Source: DAISKN01 sp963716925 (lineage in GTDB: Bacteria; Acidobacteriota; Vicinamibacteria; Marinacidobacterales; SMYC01). Taken from it: 23,536 nucleotides of DNA. Below the pieces are notes generated by a model, which saw nothing but the letters and a program-made list of their open reading frames with translations, had not been told where the DNA came from and did no database searches. The stretch covers positions 1 through 23,536 of the forward strand of contig CAVQUX010000005.1 of assembly GCA_963716925.1 (NCBI GenBank), written 5' to 3'. Of the stretch, positions 8,202 through 14,441 are shown in pieces. The position numbers and the translations under genes were made by a program. Positions within the stretch are counted from its first letter, which is position 1; every line of letters begins with the position of its first letter.

Positions 8202-8803
8202 TGCAGCGCCTCGAGGTAGGGGAGCATGACTCTCTCCACTCGACAGATCCGAGCGTACCGGAGAATCCGAGCAGCAGGAATGCGTTTGTCCCTGAGGGCG
8301 AGTTGAAGGGCTTCGATAGCGACGTCCGTGCCGAGCTTGTTTCGAAACCGGAAACAGTCGGCAACCGTCTTCTCCGGACCGTAGATTCGAACCGGGATGC
8401 CGTCGATACGGTGCGTCTCGATTCCAGCGGTGAGGGCGGCGCCCGAGAGACGGAACACGCGAATCGGCGGATACTGGAGAACCGGGGATTTCGTGCCGCG
8501 GGGTAGGGCGATCTGGACTTCGCGAGGAACTTCGGTCGTGATCTGGTGGTACGAGAGAGCGGAGACGAGACAGACCACGGCCCGCGGAACGCGCAGGGCG
8601 ACGGTGGCCAGATCGGGTTCGCCGAGGGGTGGAAGCGAGGCGAGCCGATAGACGCCTCGGCTGACGGGCTCCACGATCGAGGCATCCCGCATCTGATAGA
8701 GGGTCCTCGGGTGGATGCCGAGCGCCATGGCCTCCGTGGTGCGGAGGATGCCGCCTTTCTTCCGGAAGAGCTGGATCGCGTTCCGAAATGCGACGGATTC
8801 CAT
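8198..8803 (-). CDS. abiEi: AbiEi-family antitoxin / transcriptional regulator
   Basis: This 201-residue protein has an N-terminal winged-helix segment (FRKKGGILRTTEAMALGI, then TLYQMRDASIVEPVSRGVYRL) and the AbiEi core (PRAVVCLVSALSYHQI, IPVRIYGPEKTVADCFRFR, IEALQLALRDK). AbiEi antitoxins counter AbiEii without direct contact and repress their own promoter by binding inverted repeats. ATG 8803 is preferred over the longer ORF start at 8941 because the extension is the antisense of the SprT copy. An AT-rich dyad lies immediately upstream (8808-8853). The toxin partner is truncated, so this antitoxin is effectively solitary. It could still repress related AbiE systems in trans. Confidence 0.85.
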   Translation of the reverse strand: MESVAFRNAIQLFRKKGGILRTTEAMALGIHPRTLYQMRDASIVEPVSRGVYRLASLPPLGEPDLATVALRVPRAVVCLVSALSYHQITTEVPREVQIALPRGTKSPVLQYPPIRVFRLSGAALTAGIETHRIDGIPVRIYGPEKTVADCFRFRNKLGTDVAIEALQLALRDKRIPAARILRYARICRVERVMLPYLEALQ

Positions 8804-8807
8804 GGGT

Positions 8808-8853
8808 GGATAAAATATACTACAGTTACAGTTATGTAGAGTAGATTTTATCC
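8808..8853. promoter_or_regulatory. AbiEi operator-promoter dyad
   Basis: GGATAAAAT (8808-8816) and ATTTTATCC (8845-8853) form perfect 9-bp outer arms, with partly symmetric inner bases (ATACTAC against GTAGAGTAG) and a central tandem CAGTTA. It is the most AT-rich stretch of the region. On the minus strand TATATTTTAT sits about 6-10 nt before the abiEi ATG, so the dyad overlaps the promoter. AbiEi proteins are known to autoregulate at inverted repeats, which makes this the likely operator. Confidence 0.6.
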
Positions 8854-8901
8854 GACACTCCTGGGGTTTGGCTCGCAGAAGGGGCAGGGGAAATGGGTCA
8901 A
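8848..8901 (-). pseudogene. remnant of HIT-helicase start codons
   Basis: Downstream of SprT copy 2 the TTGA overlap is kept and the first residues, MTHFPCPFCEP, match the HIT N-terminus at 6375. At about 8870 homology ends abruptly and the frame stops at a TAA inside the AbiEi operator. It shows that the duplication carried SprT plus a few codons of the next gene. Confidence 0.6.
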
Positions 8902-9426
8902 CGGGTGTGCCGGGTGATGGTGTGGCGGCCTTGGAGGCCACTCGTGACGCAGTCGGCGCAGCGCCAGCGGCTCATGAGGCGTCGCGCGATGCGGTACCGC
9001 TGGCAGACGGGGCAGCGGTGGAGGTAGACGTAGGGGGCCCGGCGTCGTCTTCGGGGCCGCGGGGCTCCGTTCGGGGAGGGAAGGCGCGTTCGCGGTTCAT
9101 ACCCCGCGCTCGTCATGAGGGCTTTCCATTCGGGGCCGTGGGGGCGGACGTTTCGTCCGTGGAGCTCGCGGGCGGCGAGGTGGGCCATCTCGTGGCAGAG
9201 GACTTCCTGGAGGAGTCCGTCGGGGGCGCTTTCCAGATACGACACGATGCGGATGAGGCGTTTGTCCGGATAGCAGCGGCCGAGGCTTCGCGTCAGGCGG
9301 GGGCTCCATTCGATGCGGGCTTTTGGCTTCGAGGTGGGGGACGTCCCAGAGATGGAGCCAGCGGTCGAGGGATTCGACCAGGTGAGAGGGTAGGTCGGAG
9401 TGCCAGGGCACGGGCGGAAAGGCTAG
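8870..9426. repeat. direct repeat copy B (SprT gene plus first codons of HIT)
   Basis: This is the partner of 6344-6900, in the same orientation, 2526 bp apart, and constant in register at both HIT-proximal and HExxH anchors. One extra G in the run at 9317-9319 breaks the SprT frame. The edge at 8870 lies 17 bp from the AbiEi operator. Confidence 0.8.
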
Positions 9427-9429
9427 CAC
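8898..9429 (-). pseudogene. SprT-like metalloprotease, copy 2, one frameshift
   Basis: The C-terminal ~115 residues are nearly identical to the intact gene at 6372: LESAPDGLLQEVLCHEMAH, HGRNVRPHGPEW, then CPVC and CADC. The N-terminal part (LVESLDRWLHLWDVPHLEAKS) lies in another frame. Aligning with copy 1 shows a single extra G in 9317-9319. All catalytic and zinc-ribbon residues persist, so divergence is recent or the copies are kept alike by gene conversion. The 5' end lacks an evident start codon beyond a GTG at 9429. It is followed by only a stub of the HIT-helicase gene. Confidence 0.85.
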
Positions 9430-9459
9430 GAAGGGGGAGGACGGAGGATCTGGCGGCGG

Positions 9460-9473
9460 TTTGTCGTCTCTCT
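9460..9473 (+). promoter_or_regulatory. TTTGTCGTCTCTCT motif, partial copy
   Basis: These 14 bases are identical to 7213-7226. Here the AAGGGAGG half is missing and a TAAAAT hexamer lies 30 nt downstream, before the ParD-like gene. It sits exactly at the 5' edge of SprT copy 2. Confidence 0.3.
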
Positions 9474-9503
9474 AATGAAAGACCTCCGATGTGGGGTTCG
9501 AGG

Positions 9504-9509
9504 TAAAAT
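9504..9509 (+). promoter_or_regulatory. -10-like TAAAAT of the ParD/ParE-like module
   Basis: TAAAAT lies 5 nt before ATG 9515 with no Shine-Dalgarno sequence between, so transcription would start at or just after the A of the start codon. The -35 region is not recognisable. Confidence 0.35.
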
Positions 9510-9514
9510 TGATC

Positions 9515-9742
9515 ATGCGAGTGGCCACCGGAAAAGTAATCGATGGAAAGGTCGTCGTGGAAGGCGAACCGCTCGTCGAGGGCTCGACGGTAACGGTGTT
9601 TCTGCCGGAACCCGGTGAGGAGATCGAACTGACGCCTGAGGAAGAGTCCCGACTGGCACAGGCGGTTCGAGAGGCGGATGAAGGAGATTTCCTCGAGGGG
9701 GACGCGGAGCAGTTCCTCGATAAACTCGACCGGAGACTGTGA
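9515..9742 (+). CDS. antitoxin of a RelE/ParE-type module
   Basis: This 75-residue acidic protein begins MRVATGKVIDGKVVVEGEPL, followed by EGSTVTVFLPE, a short beta-rich N-terminal domain, and an acidic helical tail (LTPEEESRLAQAVREADEGD). This pattern is common in small antitoxins encoded directly upstream of ParE/RelE-like toxins. ATG 9515 is preferred over the GTG at 9491 because the family starts at MRVATGK and a -10-like hexamer lies just upstream. Its TGA overlaps the toxin GTG start as GTGA. The acidic tail probably covers the toxin surface (family knowledge). Confidence 0.75.
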   Translation: MRVATGKVIDGKVVVEGEPLVEGSTVTVFLPEPGEEIELTPEEESRLAQAVREADEGDFLEGDAEQFLDKLDRRL

Positions 9743-10049
9743 AACGTCGTCGGTTGAAGCTCCTCCGACGAGCGTCCAACCAGATATCGGAGGCGGCAGC
9801 GTGGTGGGCGAAAAACCGTCCTTCAGCTCCCAAAGCTCTCGTTCGCGACCTTCGTCAAGCTCTTCGGGCTATCGCCGAGCAACCCAACGCGGGTAGGAGC
9901 GTAAAGGGGCGCCAAATTCCAGAACGTGAGAAGGGTGCATCTTTCCCGGGTTCGGTACTATCTCTACTACCGTTTTGAACGTCGACGACGACACCGTCGA
10001 GATTCTCGCCTTCTGGCATTCGAGCCGCGGTTCCGAGCCTCCGTTGTAG
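9739..10049 (+). pseudogene. RelE/ParE-family toxin, two frameshifts
   Basis: Three successive frames rebuild a ~102-residue ParE-like toxin: LRRASNQISEAAAWWAKNRP and LRQALRAIAEQPNAGR; then NVRRVHLSRVRYYLYYR; then DDDTVEILAFWHSSRG before TAG 10047-10049. The RYYLYYR and VEILAFWHSSRG blocks are the diagnostic C-terminal strands of ParE/RelE folds. One extra base lies at about 9905-9913 and another near 9973-9976. If the indels are real the toxin is dead while the antitoxin is intact, the expected safe order of decay. ParE-like toxins usually poison gyrase; RelE-like toxins cleave mRNA. Which applies here cannot be told. Confidence 0.75.
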
Positions 10050-10119
10050 GTTGCTTGGGAGATCGCCCTCGGCTCGGTAAAGGCCACGCCGGTGAATCGT
10101 GAGCCTCCCTGTCCGGCAT

Positions 10120-10508
10120 GTCATGAGGGCTTTCCATTCGGGTCCGCGGGGGCGGACGTTTCGTCCGTGGAGCTCGCGGGCGGCGAGGTGGGCCATCTCG
10201 TGGCAGAGGACTTCCTGGAGGAGTGCGTCGGGGGCGGATTCGCGATGAGAGGCGAGGCGGATGAGGCGCTTCTCCGGACAGCAGCGGCCGAGGCTTCGCG
10301 TCAGGCGAGAGCTCCACTCGATGCGGCTCTGAAGGTGGGGAACGTCCCAGAGGTGGAGCCAGCGGTCGAGGGTTTCGACCAGGGGAGAGAGGAGGCTGGA
10401 ATCTCCGGGCACGGTAGAAAAAACTAACACGAAGTCTCCGGCCTCGATCCGGTGCGATCCCGGGACGGCCGAGCCGGAGTCCCGATTCAGCCGCAACCCC
10501 AAATGCAT
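10120..10508 (-). pseudogene. SprT-like metalloprotease, copy 3, C-terminus lost
   Basis: The frame reads FVLVFSTVPG, LVETLDRWLHLWDVPHL, SRIEWSSRLTRSLGRC, LLQEVLCHEMAH and HGRNVRPRGPEWKALMT without interruption. At 10120 similarity ends abruptly and the ORF runs into unrelated sequence (to 9855). The zinc ribbon is missing, and the second candidate zinc ligand is changed (PRGPEW in place of PHGPEW). It is clearly more diverged from copy 1 than copy 2 is. The 5' part overlaps the oppositely oriented PLD relic at 10483. Confidence 0.8.
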
Positions 10509-10674
10509 CGTCCTCGATCAAGCTAGGGCCTTCGTGACCTCCGCGAACTTCACCGACCGCCGCCAGACCCGCAACATCGAGATGGGCGTCCTGGTCGACG
10601 ACCCGGGCCTCGCGACCCGCCTCGTCCACCAATGGCGCGGCCTCATCGAGTCGTGCCTTGTAACAAAAGCCTGA
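10483..10674 (+). pseudogene. phospholipase D-superfamily C-terminal relic (DrmC-like)
   Basis: An open stretch reads NPKCIVLDQARAFVTSANFT, then RQTRNIEMGVLVDDPGLATRL and HQWRGLIESC before TGA 10672-10674. This matches the second HKD half of PLD-family proteins such as the DISARM-associated DrmC type (HAKC-VVD, TSANFT, NIE-GVLV). The catalytic His of HxK reads Asn, and everything upstream is missing, replaced by SprT copy 3 on the other strand. No other DISARM gene is present, so the assignment to DISARM is only by resemblance. Confidence 0.65.
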
Positions 10675-10854
10675 AAATCCCGTTCAACGCAGCGATGCGT
10701 GAGGAGGGAGGACTGCCTTCTTTGTTTTCGTCTACGTATAGAGAAAACCGGAGTGGAACCGCTTTAACCGCTGTTGCGAACGCACAGCTGTATCCAGGAG
10801 GACTGCATGGCCTTGATCCCTATGGATGTCTGCAATAGCATCCGGGCAATCGCG

Positions 10855-10861
10855 AAGGAGG
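10855..10861 (+). promoter_or_regulatory. Shine-Dalgarno sequence for the TTG start at 10868
   Basis: AAGGAGG is a full-strength anti-SD match ending 6 nt before TTG 10868. It is one of the strongest ribosome sites in the window and decides the start of the following gene. Confidence 0.55.
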
Positions 10862-10867
10862 GGAGAC

Positions 10868-11167
10868 TTGTCTTTGAAGGTTGGGGCGTACGTATGGCTT
10901 CCCTGCGAGGTGAAGCCGGGACCTTTCTCGAACGAACGAATGGTTCGAGTCGCATCCGAATACGGCGACTGGGTTGGATTCGTGCCGGTGACTTCTTTGA
11001 AGGATCCCGTGAGCCAAGGCAGGACCTTGATTCCCGCTCGGGTCCTCGAGATTCAGGAAGATCGTGTCCTGACAACCTTGCCGGGAGAGGCTCTCTCGAG
11101 CTCACTCTTGATGACCGGCCTATCGCAGGTGGAATCGGTTGATTCTGTCGAGGCCGGACATCCTTGA
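10868..11167 (+). CDS. hypothetical protein (99 aa) upstream of the Dcd relic
   Basis: This frame has good coding character: VGAYVWLPCEVKPGPFSNER, then YGDWVGFVPVTSL and RVLEIQEDRVLTTLPGEAL. It suggests a small beta-barrel-like domain. I do not recognise a named family. TTG 10868 is chosen because of the AAGGAGG at 10855-10861. A second possibility is that the gene begins at ATG 10807, which has its own AGGAGG, reads MALIPMDVCNSIRAIAKEG, and has been shifted by one base. The stop lies 29 nt inside the following Dcd-like reading frame, so the two were probably co-transcribed. Confidence 0.5.
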   Translation: MSLKVGAYVWLPCEVKPGPFSNERMVRVASEYGDWVGFVPVTSLKDPVSQGRTLIPARVLEIQEDRVLTTLPGEALSSSLLMTGLSQVESVDSVEAGHP

Positions 11168-11638
11168 GTCCATCGCCCGAGGGAAGCTCGAGATCCAACC
11201 GCCGATTCCGGAAAAAAGCATCAAGCAAGTCTCCGTCGATCTGAGGCTCGGCAGGAAGTTCATCGTCTTCAAGGAACCGCCCCAGTATCTTCCTGCGATC
11301 CGCGAAGTGGATCGGCTCCTGACCCCGTCCCCGCAGAGGCGCGTCGTCGAGGTCCACCCCGAGCTGAGCTTCCACGAGCTGAACGGAGGTCGTCCCGTCG
11401 TCGAGCCCAAGAAGACAGCGGAGGGACGAAGGCTCCGGATCCGGCTTCTCGAGCGGGCTGGGGAGGGAGACTCTCGAGCGTCATCGACTCCCGTCCGAGA
11501 GGAGCGGGGCGAGACGACGTCATCGATGCGACGGCCGCCTGCTGGACGGCGGAGAGGATCCTGCGCAGGGAAGAGAAACGATTACCCTCCGAGCCGCGAC
11601 GAGACTCCCGCGGGCTCCGGATGGAGATCGTCCGGTAG
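11139..11638 (+). pseudogene. chimeric relic: dCTP deaminase N-terminus joined to DUF429 C-terminus
   Basis: The first ~50 codons (TTG start) match the N-terminus of dCTP deaminase-like proteins: ILSRPDILESIARGKLEI and KQVSVDLRLGRKFIVF. At about 11283-11295 the frame passes without a break into the middle of a DUF429 predicted nuclease: REVDRLLTP, RRVVEVHPELSFHELNGGRP, KKTAEGRR. A later frame change (about 11450-11480) leads to VIDSRPRGAGRDDVIDATAA, CWTAERIL and GLRMEIV before TAG 11636-11638. The trimer and nucleotide-binding motifs of Dcd are absent, and DUF429 lacks its N-terminal half. The fusion looks like the scar of a deletion between two genes, followed by a frameshift, not a designed two-domain enzyme. 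Confidence 0.75.
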
Positions 11639-11766
11639 ACGCCCGTCCGGAGCGGGGACGGCCGGCCGCCACTCGTTGAGGGCGCGGGCGGTGCTGCCAA
11701 CCGCGCCTCGGGCAACAGGGCGGATTCGAGCCCCATTTCTCGTCTTCTCGGGTCGAGGGACGCGGG

Positions 11767-12720
11767 ATGGGATACGACCAGGTCTTCAAGACGATCCTCC
11801 GGCGGTTCTTCCGGGACTTCATGGAGCTCTTCTTCTCCGACGTCGCGGAGGCGCTGGACTTCGACTCGGTGGAGCTTCCGGACTTTCCGGACAGGGAGCT
11901 CTTCAAGGGATTTCCCGACGGCGTCGAGCGCCGACCGGACTTCGTCGTCCGGGTGCGGACGCGGGAGGGGAAGCCCGAGATCGTGATCGTCCACATCGAG
12001 GTGGAGGCCAAGAGGAAGCCCCGCTTCGGGCGGCGCCTGTTCGAGTACTACGCGCTTCTCTGGCTTTCGTCCGACGCGCCCATCTTTCCCATTGTCCTGT
12101 TCGTGACGGGGGGCGGGCGCCAGGGGATTTCGACGGAAACCTACCGTCACGAGGTCCTCGGGCGGGAGGTGATGAGGTTCCAGTATGCGAGCGTGGCGCT
12201 GGCCGGATTCTCGGGACGGGAGTATCTTGAGAAGGGTCCGCTTGCGGCCGCCCTCGCGTGCTTCATGCGGTGGCGGCAGGAGCCCGACTTGGTCCGGGCT
12301 CACGTCGATTTGAGGGATGAGGTAGCCTCGAGCGGTCTCGACGACGAGGCGATGTTCTTGCTCATCAATTTGATCGAGACGTACTTTCCAGTTCCCGGGG
12401 AGTTGCGGGAGCAGTACCGGGAGCTCGTTTCGAGAAAGGAGTATCGAAAGGTGCAGGAAGTGGAGATGACCTGGGCCGAGAGGCTCCGACAGGAAGGACA
12501 CGACAAGGGAAGAGAAGAGGGAAGAGAAGAGGGACGGGAAGCCGGGCTCATCGAAGGCAAGCGCGAGACCCTGAAGCGCCTGCTCGCGGCGAAGTTCGGG
12601 GGCCTGCCGCCGCGTGTCCTCGAGAGCATCGACGCTCTCCGTTCTTCCCAGGAGCTGGACGCGTACCTCGACCGCGTGCTGAACGCGGCGACCCTCTCGG
12701 ATCTGGGTCTTCCGGAGTGA
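11767..12720 (+). CDS. Rpn-family recombination-promoting nuclease / putative transposase
   Basis: This intact 317-residue protein has an N-terminal PD-(D/E)XK fold: RRPDFV (D58), then EIVIVHIEVEAK with E78/E80 and K82, typical of Rpn (RpnA-like, PF04754/DUF4351) proteins. The C-terminal part has a charged GREEGREEGREAG repeat and a helical tail (LKRLLAAKFGGLPPRVLESI, then SSQELDAYLDRVL), the usual DUF4351-like ending. Rpn proteins are DNA endonucleases that stimulate RecA-independent recombination, and some have defence-related paralogues. The ATG at 11767 is the first in frame with the conserved MGYDQVFK start; no strong SD is visible. It is a plausible actor in the rearrangements around it, but that is inference. 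Confidence 0.85.
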   Translation: MGYDQVFKTILRRFFRDFMELFFSDVAEALDFDSVELPDFPDRELFKGFPDGVERRPDFVVRVRTREGKPEIVIVHIEVEAKRKPRFGRRLFEYYALLWLSSDAPIFPIVLFVTGGGRQGISTETYRHEVLGREVMRFQYASVALAGFSGREYLEKGPLAAALACFMRWRQEPDLVRAHVDLRDEVASSGLDDEAMFLLINLIETYFPVPGELREQYRELVSRKEYRKVQEVEMTWAERLRQEGHDKGREEGREEGREAGLIEGKRETLKRLLAAKFGGLPPRVLESIDALRSSQELDAYLDRVLNAATLSDLGLPE

Positions 12721-12792
12721 CCCGACGGCGGAGGACGCCGACGCCGCGGGATCGGGCTTTCCCGGTGACTCGCGTTCCACACCGGAAGCCGC

Positions 12793-12809
12793 CTCGAGAC
12801 GTTCTCGAG
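12793..12809. terminator. hairpin between convergent genes
   Basis: CTCGAGA and TCTCGAG form a perfect 7-bp stem around CGT, located 73 nt after the Rpn stop and 18 nt after the minus-strand stop at 12827. No U-tract follows on either strand, so a terminator role is tentative. Confidence 0.3.
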
Positions 12810-12826
12810 AGACCGGGGACGCGGGC

Positions 12827-13228
12827 TCAAGGCTCGCGACGAGGTTCGGAAGCGATTCGCTCAGGAACGAGTGTCAGCAGGATGGCTTTCGCCGACCAGC
12901 CGAACGGGTCCCGTTTTCCCTCGCGAATACCGGTGAGAACTTCCCGCCACTCGGAATCGGTCCCCGGGTAGTCCACCACGAACCTCTGCGCGCGGAGAGA
13001 TTCCATGGGCAGAACCTTGAAGCCGAGCTCCACGTCGCTCCCGTCGTTGAAGACGAGGCTTCGCGCCTTTCCCTGGAGATCGATCTCGATGGCGGGGTCC
13101 ATCATGAGGAACTCGACATCGCCTTCGGGCTCCGTCGTCTCGATGCGAACGTAGCAGCGCTTGCCGTTGCCGAATATCCGGAGCTCCTTGAGCAGCCCGC
13201 CCTCGAGCGGAAGTCTCTTGAGATTCAT
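12827..13228 (-). CDS. hypothetical protein (133 aa)
   Basis: This is an intact frame beginning MNLKRLPLEGGLLKELRIFG and continuing with strand-like segments (CYVRIETTEPEGDVEFLMMD, IEIDLQGKARSLVFNDGSDV, ELGFKVLPMESLRAQRFVVD) and an amphipathic tail. No family is recognised. The ATG overlaps the stop of the WD40/PD40-like remnant as TGATG, so it was the downstream partner of that gene. No signal peptide or membrane segment is seen. It may be a conserved small gene left behind after its operon partner decayed. Confidence 0.55.
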   Translation of the reverse strand: MNLKRLPLEGGLLKELRIFGNGKRCYVRIETTEPEGDVEFLMMDPAIEIDLQGKARSLVFNDGSDVELGFKVLPMESLRAQRFVVDYPGTDSEWREVLTGIREGKRDPFGWSAKAILLTLVPERIASEPRREP

Positions 13229-13440
13229 CAGACTCCTCCAAGCCGAAGCCCATCATCACGCCCGCTCGTGGCGAGCCACCTGCCTTCCGGGCTGAACGCC
13301 AGGGGTCGAATGATGTCGGTGTACTCCATCGACACCAGCTCCCGCAACTCCTCACCACGAGATCGAAGATCCGGCACACGTTCGGGAATATCGCTTCCCG
13401 GGCGGAGCGCACTTCTTGCTGCAGGAGCTCCCCCGCCTTC
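13228..13440 (-). pseudogene. C-terminal remnant of a WD40/PD40-type propeller protein
   Basis: In the frame ending at TGA 13230-13228 the sequence reads GSDIPERVPDLRSRGEELRE, then IIRPLAFSPEGRWLATSGRD and a short tail. LAFSPEGRWLATSGRDDG is a canonical propeller repeat strand pair, as in the kinase at 16884. Only about one blade remains. The upstream part reads into low-quality open frame, and at about 13440 sequence of another character begins on the opposite strand. It was translationally coupled to the 133-aa gene. Confidence 0.5.
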
Positions 13441-13745
13441 TCAATTGAACAAGGCAAGGTCCACCTCGGCCGAGGACTTCCCGGATCTGGCACCTCCCAC
13501 CCAGGATCCCGCCGGGGCTCGAGCGGGCGGGGGTCCTTCGAGCGCTCGCCCCCGAGCGCAGGGAGAACGCGCTCCGGTTCCGCCCCTATCACGCGCTCCT
13601 CCTCGACGCCCTTCTCGAGTCCGAAGCCTCCGTTCGCCCCGACGAAGGCTTCGTCCGACTGGGGCGGGAGGATCTCGCCTGCGTTCTTCGTCTCTTCGGT
13701 CGAGAGCGGCGAGAGGGGTCGCGTCCAGCCGCTCAGGGAGCCGGG
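13441..13745 (+). pseudogene. coding-like remnant of unknown identity
   Basis: The plus strand shows strong GC3 bias and a protein-like reading: SAEDFPDLAPPTQDPAG, then after a likely frame change near 13515 LERAGVLRALAPERRENALR, FRPYHALLLDALLESEASVR and EGFVRLGREDLACVLRLFG. No start codon is convincing, the frame runs on into the BrnT promoter region, and I do not recognise the family. It is probably a fragment of a displaced gene. Confidence 0.35.
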
Positions 13746-13792
13746 GCGCCTTTGGCCGGAGTTCGCGGTTTCCTTGCCCGGCACGAAGCCGC

Positions 13793-13813
13793 CGTACGTA
13801 CGTTGTGTAAATA
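13793..13813 (+). promoter_or_regulatory. brnTA promoter with palindrome
   Basis: CGTACGTACG (13793-13802) is a perfect 10-bp palindrome. TAAATA (13808-13813) follows and lies 6 nt before the brnT ATG. BrnA-BrnT complexes are known to repress their own promoter, so the palindrome is a candidate operator. There is no Shine-Dalgarno sequence, so the transcript is probably leaderless. Confidence 0.4.
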
Positions 13814-13819
13814 CGTCGC

Positions 13820-14104
13820 ATGCGATACGCTTGGGATGACGACAAAGGGACGAGGAACGTCTGGGTCCATGGAATCGCCTTCGAGGACGCCGTCAAGATA
13901 TTCGACGGGCCAACGCTGGAGCGGGTGGATGACGGTTTCGACTACGGGGAGACGCGCCGGTACTCCATCGGTCTCGCCGAGGGTCGTCCCATCACCGTGA
14001 TTTATACCGACGTCGATGACGACACGAGGCGGATTATCTCGGCTTGGAAGGCAGAAAAGCATGAGGAAAAAGCCTACTTCGACCATCTCGAAGGGGAAGA
14101 GTGA
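13820..14104 (+). CDS. brnT: BrnT-family ribonuclease toxin
   Basis: This intact 94-residue protein has the BrnT (PF04365) layout: MRYAWDDDKGTRNVWVHGI, FEDAVKIFDGP, the RRYSIGLAEGRPITVIYTDV strands, then RIISAWKAEKHEEKAYF. BrnT is a RelE-fold toxin that blocks translation by cleaving RNA and is neutralised by BrnA, with which it forms a tetramer in Brucella. The family usually opens with W/D/KN residues (often WD-x-x-K-N-x-x-N); here WDDDKGTRN. The start is fixed by the family N-terminus and the promoter 6 nt away. It overlaps brnA by 44 nt. Confidence 0.88.
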   Translation: MRYAWDDDKGTRNVWVHGIAFEDAVKIFDGPTLERVDDGFDYGETRRYSIGLAEGRPITVIYTDVDDDTRRIISAWKAEKHEEKAYFDHLEGEE

Positions 14105-14369
14105 CTGGCGTCGGGTCGACGCCATGACCGACGAACGCATCCGACGGGGCATCGAAGAGGATCCGGACGCTCACCCCACGGACGAGGAGTTCTGGAAGAA
14201 GGCCAAGATCGTCCTGCCGCAGGTCAAGGAGACCATGACCATTCGTCTCGACGCGGACGTGCTCGAATGGTTCCGCAGGCAGGGAAGGGGATACCAGACT
14301 CGCATCAACGCAGTCTTGCGCTCCTATATGCGGGCCCAGGAGGATGCCGACGTGAGGTCGCGGGGGTAG
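14061..14369 (+). CDS. brnA: BrnA-family antitoxin
   Basis: This protein of about 102 residues starts at ATG 14061 inside the brnT 3' end, the normal brnTA arrangement. It starts MRKKPTSTISKGKSDWRRV, passes through an acidic linker (RRGIEEDPDAHPTDEEFWKK) and ends in the BrnA ribbon-helix-helix domain: KETMTIRLDADVLEWFRRQG, GYQTRINAVLRSYMRAQ. This domain binds the operator and dimerises. The module appears complete and functional, in contrast to the neighbouring decayed TA pairs. Confidence 0.87.
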   Translation: MRKKPTSTISKGKSDWRRVDAMTDERIRRGIEEDPDAHPTDEEFWKKAKIVLPQVKETMTIRLDADVLEWFRRQGRGYQTRINAVLRSYMRAQEDADVRSRG

Positions 14370-14441
14370 CGTCGTGTCGAAGCGCGACGGGGCTTGTCCT
14401 TTCAGGAATGCGGGCACGCCTCCTTCGAGGTCGGACGCGAC

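Noticed and set aside
8804..8941. N-terminal extension of the AbiEi ORF
   Set aside because: The extra residues are encoded by the operator and by the antisense of SprT copy 2 and have no AbiEi similarity.
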